Assembly (NCBI RefSeq): GCF_000368825.1
Contig: NZ_KB849717.1
Coordinates: forward strand, 1,277,601 to 1,341,600
Direction of reading: 5' to 3'
DNA from: Acinetobacter ursingii DSM 16037 = CIP 107286
GTDB taxonomy: Bacteria > Pseudomonadota > Gammaproteobacteria > Pseudomonadales > Moraxellaceae
DNA: 64,000 nucleotides
Each line of letters begins with the position of its first letter. Position 1 is the stretch's first letter. The position numbers and the translations under genes were made by a program. Under the pieces are notes generated by a model that did not search any database, was not told the DNA's origin, and saw only the letters and a list, made by a program, of their open reading frames with translations. This document shows positions 56,894 through 64,000 of the stretch, one piece after another.

Positions 56894-57838
56894 TCACAGT
56901 ATCTTTTGAAAGAACTCAATGATCTGCGGCATATAAGGGCGAATAAAAATCAGGAAGAAAATACCAAGCATCAAAAACCATTTCAGGAAATAGTATAGTT
57001 TTCGGTTTTTTGCTTTTAAAGCTTTGGCTTTTAAACGAATTTGATAGACATAACCAAAAGCTTTATTTAAGCCTCCCGTTTGGTCGCCTGTTTCATTCGG
57101 CGAGCTGGCCGCCGTCATGACATTTTTACCAAACCAGTGATTAAACTTTTCCATTAAACGAGTTTTCAGCGGACGTTCAACATCGGCAAAGAAAATAATA
57201 CGGTTTTCATCGGTTCCGTTTTCGGCATAGTGAATATAGGTTTCATCAAACACCACACTTTCACCGTCACGCCATGAATAAATTTGTCCATCAACATCAA
57301 TAAAGCAACGATCATCATTCGGCGTGATCAAACCCAAATGATAGCGTAATGAACCTGCATACGGGTCACGATGACGTACCAGACGACTATGTGGCGCAAG
57401 TTCAGTAAACATGGCCGCTTTAATCGTGGGTAAAGTTTTTAATAAAGCCGTTGTTTTCGGACATAACTCAGCTGCTGAGGGATGCGCAGAGTCATACCAT
57501 TTTAAATAAAAGCGTTTCCAGCCTGTCTTAAAAAATGAATTGAACCCCAAGTCATTATAAGTACTTGATGCCTTGATTCCACCCTGTGCATATAAGGCTT
57601 TTGCCTCATCACGGATCATTTCCCAGTTTTCATCCAACACTTTCAAATCTTTAAAATGCTGCGTATCGATATAAGGTTGATTCGGCACTTTTGAAAAGAT
57701 GTACATCAAAAAATTAATCGGTGCCAATATCGTAGAATGATCAAAAAATTGACGATAAAACGAATGTCGTACTTTTCCGCGATTTTGGATATATAAAGCT
57801 GAAATCACAAAAATCGCTAATATGATCCATTTAATCAT
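56894..57838 (-). CDS. lpxO: LpxO-like lipid A beta-hydroxylase
   Basis: Aspartyl/asparaginyl beta-hydroxylase family, membrane-anchored. In Salmonella and Acinetobacter LpxO hydroxylates secondary acyl chains of lipid A. The 314-residue product has an N-terminal helix (IILAIFVISALYIQNRG), 2OG/Fe(II) residues in RLVRHRDPYAGSLRYHLGL (HxD) and VVFDETYIHYAEN (distal His), and a C-terminal helix (FLKWFLMLGIFFLIFIRPYM). The two-helix topology matches LpxO. It is monocistronic, with a terminator after it. Confidence 0.85.
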   Translation of the reverse strand: MIKWIILAIFVISALYIQNRGKVRHSFYRQFFDHSTILAPINFLMYIFSKVPNQPYIDTQHFKDLKVLDENWEMIRDEAKALYAQGGIKASSTYNDLGFNSFFKTGWKRFYLKWYDSAHPSAAELCPKTTALLKTLPTIKAAMFTELAPHSRLVRHRDPYAGSLRYHLGLITPNDDRCFIDVDGQIYSWRDGESVVFDETYIHYAENGTDENRIIFFADVERPLKTRLMEKFNHWFGKNVMTAASSPNETGDQTGGLNKAFGYVYQIRLKAKALKAKNRKLYYFLKWFLMLGIFFLIFIRPYMPQIIEFFQKIL

Positions 57839-58332
57839 ATCGCTACTCTTTCAAAGGATAGAAAACTCAGAGCAATCATACTCACAAGATCGGCCACTGA
57901 TCAGTGGCTAACGGCGAGAGATTTTAACAAAAGCAATGACAAAAAAGCTATTTTTTGTCAATTTAGTCTAGCTTATCCCAGAAATTGGCAATTAAATAAT
58001 TCACTTGATTGACTTTTTTGACAGAATGGTTACAAAAATAGGGCTACTTTTTTGACACTGAATCCATTATAAAAATACAGGTTTGATTAAAAAAACTTGA
58101 ATTGAAACAGGAAGTTCATTATCTCAGGCTATGCTTATGGAACGTTATTTACAAAAACGCGCAATAACAGGTAACAAAAATAGATGACCCTTGCGTCACG
58201 GCTTGATACAACTTGTTATGCTGTTTTTGGATATAGTTATCGTAAGATTAGCGGAGCATAATTGTGTGCAGAAAATGCATACACGCTTCATCACATCAAC
58301 GTAGAAGTCCTCCAAAATAAAGGAGATCAGGC
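57839..58332. other. Divergent intergenic region lpxO/fadB
   Basis: 494 bp without a credible ORF. It contains a perfect 16-bp palindrome near the lpxO start (listed separately). The fadB leader has AAAGGAG (58318-58324) before its ATG, with CTCC at 58311-58314 that could weakly pair with it. No promoter could be assigned with confidence. Confidence 0.45.
57893..57908. promoter_or_regulatory. Perfect 16-bp palindrome upstream of lpxO
   Basis: GCCACTGATCAGTGGC, 55 bp upstream of the lpxO ATG and 425 bp upstream of fadB. A G+C-richer palindrome in AT-rich DNA looks like a dimer-binding operator. On neither strand is it followed by a T-run, so a terminator is unlikely. Confidence 0.5.
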
Positions 58333-60486
58333 ATGATCCACGCTGGCAATGCCATTACCGTCCAAATGCTTTCGGACGGAATTGCAGAATTCCGCTTTGA
58401 CTTACAAGGTGAGTCAGTCAACAAATTTAACCGTGCAACCATTGAAGATTTTCAGGCGGCAATTGCTGCGGTTAAAGCCAATGCTGAAATCAAAGGCTTA
58501 ATCGTCACTTCTGCAAAATCAACATTTATCGTTGGTGCAGATATTACTGAGTTTGGACAAAATTTTGCGCAAGGTGAACAAGCCATTGTTGAATGGTCAT
58601 TGCCTGTACATGAAATTTTTAGCAGTTTTGAAGATTTAAACATCCCTAAAGTCGCTGCCATTAATGGTATGGCATTGGGCGGTGGTTTTGAAATGTGTCT
58701 GGTCTGTGACTATCGCGTGATGTCAGAACAAGCGCAAGTCGGTTTACCAGAAATCAAGCTCGGTATTTTCCCTGGCTTTGGCGGTACAGTACGTTTAAGC
58801 CGCGTGATTGGTATCGACAATGCGGTTGAATGGATGGCGATGGCTGCTCCGAAAAAGCCTGCTGCTGCACTCAAAGATGGCGCGGTAGATGCTGTGGTTG
58901 CGGCTGACAAGCTACAAGAAGCGGCAATTGACTTGGTAAAACAAGCACTTGCGGGTCGTTTAGACTGGAAAGCAAAACGTCAGGAAAAACTTGATCCAAT
59001 CAAGTTAAATCCACTTGAACAAATGATGGCCTTTAATACGGCGAAGGGCGCAGTTTTGGCGAAAGCGAATCCTGCACAATACCCTGCCCCTAAACTGATG
59101 CTTGATTCCTTACAAGCAGGCGCAAGCTTAGGTCGTGATGACGCACTAAAAGCAGAAGCGCAAGGTTTTGCAAAAGCGGCGATCACCCCACAAGCTGAAG
59201 CACTAATCGGTCTATTCTTAAATGATCAGATCGTAAAAAAAGCCTCTAAACAACATGAGAAAGGTGCTCACCCAGTCAATCAGGCTGCGGTTCTTGGCGC
59301 TGGGATCATGGGCGGTGGTATTGCCTATCAAGCGGCAAGCAAAGGCACACCGATTATCATGAAAGATATTGGTAATGCTCAACTTGCACTCGGTATGAAA
59401 GAGGCCAATGGCTTACTCACCAAACAAGTAGAACGCAAAAAGCTTACTCCTGCAAAAATGGGTGAAACTTTAGCGCGTATCCGTCCAACTTTAAGCTATG
59501 ACGAGTTTAAAGAAGTCGATATCGTGATCGAAGCGGTGACTGAAAATCCAAAAGTCAAAGAAGCAGTTTTGGCGGATACAGAGTCTAAAGTCCGTGATAA
59601 CACCATTATTGCCTCGAATACCTCAACGATTTCAATCACACGTTTAGCCAAAGCGCTTAAACGTCCTGAAAACTTTGTGGGTATGCACTTCTTTAACCCA
59701 GTTCACATGATGCCATTGGTTGAAGTGATTCGTGGTGAACAAACCTCTGAAGAAGCAGTTGCTACTACTGTGGTACTGGCTCAGAAAATGGGTAAAACAC
59801 CTATCGTGGTCAATGACTGCCCAGGCTTCCTTGTAAACCGTGTGTTGTTCCCTTACTTTGGTGCATTTGATCTATTGCTTAAAGATGGTGCTGACTTCCA
59901 GCAAATCGATAAAGTCATGGAGAAATTTGGCTGGCCAATGGGTCCTGCATACTTAATCGATGTTGTTGGTATCGATACAGGTGTACATGGCGCAGAAGTC
60001 ATGGCTGAAGGTTTCCCAGACCGTATGAAGCCAGACTACAAAGGTTCGATCGAAGCGATGTACGAAGCAAAACGCCTAGGTCAAAAGAATGACGTTGGTT
60101 TCTACAAATACGTGCTCGATAAGAAAGGCAAGAAAGCGAAAACTGTTGATCCAACAGCTTACGAAATCATTGCCCCTTTCATTACTGGTGAAAAACGCGA
60201 GTTTGATAACCAAGAAATCATTGACCGCATGATGCTGACTTTCTGTAACGAAACCGTTCGTTGCTTAGAAGACAATATCGTAGCAACAGCATCAGAAGCG
60301 GATATGGCGATGATCATGGGTGTAGGTTTCCCTCCATTCCGTGGCGGCCCATGCCGTTATATCGATCAGACTGGTGTCGCTGAATATGTTGCGCTTTGCG
60401 ACAAATATGCACACTTAGGTAAGGCTTATGAAGCGCCACAAATGTTGCGTGACATGGCTGCTAACAACAAAAAATTCTACGGTTAA
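58333..60486 (+). CDS. fadB: Fatty acid oxidation complex alpha subunit FadB
   Basis: Multifunctional beta-oxidation enzyme (enoyl-CoA hydratase, 3-hydroxyacyl-CoA dehydrogenase, isomerase/epimerase). The 717-residue product has the crotonase domain with oxyanion region [18 protein letters not shown] and [20 protein letters not shown] (catalytic Glu residues in E. coli lie in these stretches), then NAD-binding [18 protein letters not shown], and dehydrogenase catalytic [23 protein letters not shown] precedes ATG 58333. Twelve bases separate it from fadA. Confidence 0.97.
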   Translation: MIHAGNAITVQMLSDGIAEFRFDLQGESVNKFNRATIEDFQAAIAAVKANAEIKGLIVTSAKSTFIVGADITEFGQNFAQGEQAIVEWSLPVHEIFSSFEDLNIPKVAAINGMALGGGFEMCLVCDYRVMSEQAQVGLPEIKLGIFPGFGGTVRLSRVIGIDNAVEWMAMAAPKKPAAALKDGAVDAVVAADKLQEAAIDLVKQALAGRLDWKAKRQEKLDPIKLNPLEQMMAFNTAKGAVLAKANPAQYPAPKLMLDSLQAGASLGRDDALKAEAQGFAKAAITPQAEALIGLFLNDQIVKKASKQHEKGAHPVNQAAVLGAGIMGGGIAYQAASKGTPIIMKDIGNAQLALGMKEANGLLTKQVERKKLTPAKMGETLARIRPTLSYDEFKEVDIVIEAVTENPKVKEAVLADTESKVRDNTIIASNTSTISITRLAKALKRPENFVGMHFFNPVHMMPLVEVIRGEQTSEEAVATTVVLAQKMGKTPIVVNDCPGFLVNRVLFPYFGAFDLLLKDGADFQQIDKVMEKFGWPMGPAYLIDVVGIDTGVHGAEVMAEGFPDRMKPDYKGSIEAMYEAKRLGQKNDVGFYKYVLDKKGKKAKTVDPTAYEIIAPFITGEKREFDNQEIIDRMMLTFCNETVRCLEDNIVATASEADMAMIMGVGFPPFRGGPCRYIDQTGVAEYVALCDKYAHLGKAYEAPQMLRDMAANNKKFYG

Positions 60487-60498
60487 GGAGCGACGTGA

Positions 60499-61671
<1,173 letters not shown>

Positions 61672-61684
61672 TCGACATTGAGAT

Positions 61685-61715
61685 AAAAAATCCCCGCTAA
61701 ATGCGGGGATTTTTT
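61685..61715. terminator. Bidirectional terminator between fadA and the secreted protein gene
   Basis: TCCCCGC (61691-61697), loop TAAAT, GCGGGGA (61703-61709), with AAAAAA before and TTTTTT after. A strong stem that works on both strands. Confidence 0.93.
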
Positions 61716-61733
61716 ATTAATAGGATCAAATTT

Positions 61734-62243
61734 TTAACGCGGAAACCAAGGGTTTTGCGGAGGATTTAATCCATCTCTAATTTGTTGCTGGAGTCTTAAT
61801 ATGTCCTCTACATTCACTTTGATCGTACCATCACGAAATGCATCGACATTATTTCGGTTGATATTTAAAGGCGCAAGCATATTAAATATGCCACTGGTCG
61901 GGTCAGATGATTGTAATCCTGAGGTAATCGATAAAAGATACTGCTGCAAAAATGGGGAAAGTTGACTCATATCAGGTGAAGTTGTAGGTTGATAATCAAT
62001 TGCGATATAAGGGTTCTGATTAACTTTGGGATTCTGTATATCATTTTGAATTTTATCAATATGATGTCTAAGCGCCTGACGTACTGCTTTATCTTCCTGA
62101 AATGGAACAATACCAGCTTCTTCTCGCAATTCAGATTCCGCCATCGCATGAATACTGGGCAATAGTGCAACATCTTCAGCTTGCACAGTTGGCACGTTTA
62201 TCATCATGAAACTTATGACCGCCAGATATTTAACCAGATTCAT
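61734..62243 (-). CDS. Secreted protein of unknown function
   Basis: About 169 residues with a signal peptide (MNLVKYLAVISFMMINVPTV, probable cleavage after QA before EDV). The mature part is hydrophilic, with helical and Asn/Pro/Gln-rich stretches (NPYIAIDYQPTTSPDM; LNINRNNVDAFRDGTIKV; NPPQNPWFPR). No lipobox and no recognisable domain. GGGAG lies 6 nt before ATG 62243; the frame extends to 62279. It shares the terminator with fadA. It may be restricted to Acinetobacter. Confidence 0.65.
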   Translation of the reverse strand: MNLVKYLAVISFMMINVPTVQAEDVALLPSIHAMAESELREEAGIVPFQEDKAVRQALRHHIDKIQNDIQNPKVNQNPYIAIDYQPTTSPDMSQLSPFLQQYLLSITSGLQSSDPTSGIFNMLAPLNINRNNVDAFRDGTIKVNVEDILRLQQQIRDGLNPPQNPWFPR

Positions 62244-62495
62244 AACATGCTCCCGAGATGCCACATCACAATAAAACATGATGAATAAAATATAAGCGAT
62301 ACTAATAGGCTACAACAAAACAGATTTTTATTCAGTAGGACTTAGATAAATGGTCATAAAGTTTAAATATTCAAATTACATCTAGCTTTGAAATAAGAGC
62401 AAGATAAAAACCATTGATTAACGTCCAAATAATCAATTCAATAACCTTTCTTATGGATGCTATGCTATTTTAAAGACCAATTTAACCCATTCAAA

Positions 62496-63221
62496 ATGCT
62501 GATGAAAAATTTAAAAATAATCTCCTTATTCACTGTAGTTTCATCTTTGTTTTTACTTTCAGGCTGTACGTCGAATCAGACCATCGGTGGAAACACACAC
62601 GATCTTTTTACAAAATATGAGTACGGAGACCGATGGAAAACGTTGGTTGAAGATGAAGTGGTGGCTTTTGGTAAGCCAACAACATTTTTAGTCAATGAAC
62701 CCAAAGATGCGATTGTCATTGCAGGAAAACAATATAGTTATGTGCTTAATAAAGGTGGCTCAGATTTTTTCAATTTAATTAGCCAACTTAACCCAGATGA
62801 TATTCAGCTTCGCCAAGATTTAAACTTTGTTTCACCTGATAAAGACAGCCATCACTTCACAGGATATTTAAAATTTTCTTATACGCCATCAACAGGCAGT
62901 TTAAACCAAAGAGAAACACTTTTATTCAAACAATACGGTATTTTGCCCTGTGATTGCAGGGAATCAACAGAACAAAATCAGCATTATATTTTTCAGATTA
63001 AACTGGAAGGAAATCTCTACCCTATCGTAGAAAATTTAGATTCTTTAAAACCCTTATCCAAACCGTATAAAGTTAGGATTCAATATTATCAAGACAAAAG
63101 AGAGAAAGTTACACTATCTACTCAAGAAAAATTAACACGACTTCCCCTCGTGCCATTTACTTTAGCCATAGATGCTCTGGTTTTACCAGCACAAATCATG
63201 GGAATTAGCTATCAGCCTTAG
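62496..63221 (+). CDS. Putative lipoprotein of unknown function
   Basis: About 241 residues. The N terminus (MLMKNLKIISLFTVVSSLFL, then LSGC) has a type II signal peptide with lipobox LSGC; the Cys would be the lipidated residue. The mature protein is mixed polar with DKDSHHFTGYLKFSYTPST and YLYPIVENLDSL-like segments (NLYPIVENLDSL). No domain recognised. The start is uncertain: ATG 62496 or 62502 lack a clear ribosome binding site and the frame runs back to 62457. A terminator follows. Confidence 0.65.
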   Translation: MLMKNLKIISLFTVVSSLFLLSGCTSNQTIGGNTHDLFTKYEYGDRWKTLVEDEVVAFGKPTTFLVNEPKDAIVIAGKQYSYVLNKGGSDFFNLISQLNPDDIQLRQDLNFVSPDKDSHHFTGYLKFSYTPSTGSLNQRETLLFKQYGILPCDCRESTEQNQHYIFQIKLEGNLYPIVENLDSLKPLSKPYKVRIQYYQDKREKVTLSTQEKLTRLPLVPFTLAIDALVLPAQIMGISYQP

Positions 63222-63289
63222 ATTTTCATTCCAAAAAATTAAAATAAGGTTGGTCATAGCATCTGATGATTTTTCTTGCTGATAAATTG

Positions 63290-63338
63290 ATAAGATCCAG
63301 CGCCCTCACGATATTTAAGTGAACTGGATCTTATTTTT
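63290..63338 (+). terminator. Terminator after the lipoprotein gene
   Basis: ATAAGATCCAG (63290-63300) pairs with CTGGATCTTAT (63324-63334). Inside the loop TCAC and GTGA pair again. TTTT follows at 63335-63338. It overlaps the 3' end of the convergent PglL-like gene by two bases. Confidence 0.7.
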
Positions 63339-64000
63339 AGCGCTTTTTCTCATCTTCACCATAAATGGCTGAAGCGGCATTTTCCGCACTTAAGTCCTGA
63401 AGCGTATAACTTTCATGATGCAACATATTTAAGTAATATAAATATTGACCTGCTTCGTGCGCCTTACCATTCGCTAATAATAGCTGTGCATATTTATGCA
63501 AGTTATAAGGTGATGCCCGATTTTTCACCATTTGACCGAGTTGAGTTAGTTCATCCTCACTTAGTTGTGTCGTCGGATTCATTTGCAGCCAAAGCATACG
63601 ATCTTTAAATTGCGTTAGTAGATAAATATCGGTACTTCCCCACACGGTTTGTGTAGGCTGTTCGCCACGAAAAGCCAAGCCATTATTGAGTTTATACACC
63701 GTATAATCGCGCCAAATCAGCAACATTAAAATACTACCGATAACAACAACACCCCTCACTACATACTTGGATAAAATTGATGCTCTAAGCTCAGGAGCTT
63801 GTGATTGTACAAAGCCAAGTAAGAAGCCCAAAGGGAATAAAAAATAGGCATAACGCAACGGAAACTCAAGCAAAGCATGAACTAAAATTGCCCCGACCAT
63901 AAGTAGTGCAACGACTGACTCCAGACTTTTTGCTTTGTGATTCAGCCATAAAATCCAACATGCCATATAACCAATGATCAATAGACCAAGCGGCAAACCA
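63337..64000 (-). CDS. PglL-family O-oligosaccharyltransferase (Wzy_C_2), 5' end outside window
   Basis: C-terminal ~221 residues of a Wzy/PglL-type membrane glycosyl ligase. After hydrophobic helices (LESVVALLMVGAILVHALLE, then PLRYAYFLFPLGFLLGF) comes a soluble helical tail (LWLQMNPTTQLSEDELTQLG) as in Wzy_C_2 proteins. HALLEFPLRYAYFLFPLG is characteristic of PglL and pilin ligases. Acinetobacter encodes PglL (general) and TfpO/PglL-type (pilin) enzymes; which one this is needs the missing N terminus. The reading frame continues past 64000, so this is a partial gene. Confidence 0.75.
   Translation of the reverse strand, partial: GLPLGLLIIGYMACWILWLNHKAKSLESVVALLMVGAILVHALLEFPLRYAYFLFPLGFLLGFVQSQAPELRASILSKYVVRGVVVIGSILMLLIWRDYTVYKLNNGLAFRGEQPTQTVWGSTDIYLLTQFKDRMLWLQMNPTTQLSEDELTQLGQMVKNRASPYNLHKYAQLLLANGKAHEAGQYLYYLNMLHHESYTLQDLSAENAASAIYGEDEKKR

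Overview
The window is a chromosomal segment of a gammaproteobacterium, almost certainly an Acinetobacter. The DNA is AT-rich. Genus-typical features include an FFLEE-motif protein, a polyphosphate:AMP phosphotransferase, a UbiE with a Gln-rich N-terminal extension, an LpxO-like hydroxylase and a PglL-type oligosaccharyltransferase. Core gene order also fits (secG-tRNA-rimP-nusA-infB-rbfA, pilBCD-coaE, fadBA). I saw no integrase, transposase, prophage block or CRISPR array. Genus is inferred from family resemblance and gene order; species cannot be assigned.

Layout. 1-7275: recB (cut by the window start) and recC on the minus strand. 7430-11852: a standalone DUF697-like protein, an MHS-type MFS carrier, pap and an FFLEE-motif protein. 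12024-16637: ubiE-ubiJ-ubiB and an FAD monooxygenase, a ubiquinone-centred block. 16781-20468: hisIE, an FBH1-like UvrD helicase and a RecF/SMC-type ATPase. 20794-27043: a six-gene Mrp/Mnh/Pha cation/proton antiporter operon with fused A and B subunits. 27098-34096 (minus): rbfA, infB, nusA, rimP, two identical initiator tRNA genes, tRNA-Leu(GAG), secG and tpiA. 34447-38881: pilB-pilC-pilD-coaE, the type IV pilus and DNA-uptake motor genes. 38863-41022 (minus): EamA transporter, rlmB, ppnP. 41530-44336: recN, yqgE, ruvX. 44394-49082: an AaeXAB-like efflux operon (FUSC, DUF1656, HlyD) divergent from an IclR regulator. 49354-51147: an exporter-type ABC protein. 51166-56178 (minus): alkB-ada, pgsA, a thioesterase and uvrC. 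56301-57838 (minus): a PH-domain-like membrane protein and lpxO. 58333-61671: fadBA. 61734-64000: a small secreted protein, a lipoprotein and a truncated PglL-family ligase.

How they work together. DNA repair is over-represented: RecBC, RecN, the helicase/ATPase pair, RuvX, AlkB-Ada and UvrC. Envelope functions (Mrp antiporter, LpxO, PgsA, pilus, PglL-like ligase, efflux pump) are spread between them. Most operons close with clear intrinsic terminators, several shared by convergent genes.

No large unknown multi-gene system is obvious. The best candidates for something undescribed are: (i) a probable small RNA at about 49159-49259, with a TTGAAA-17-TATAAT promoter, an 8-bp stem-loop, an anti-Shine-Dalgarno-like C-rich stretch and a terminator; (ii) the FBH1-like helicase with an adjacent SMC-like ATPase; (iii) several perfect inverted repeats in long intergenic regions (upstream of recN, between recN and yqgE, upstream of the IclR gene, between lpxO and fadB).
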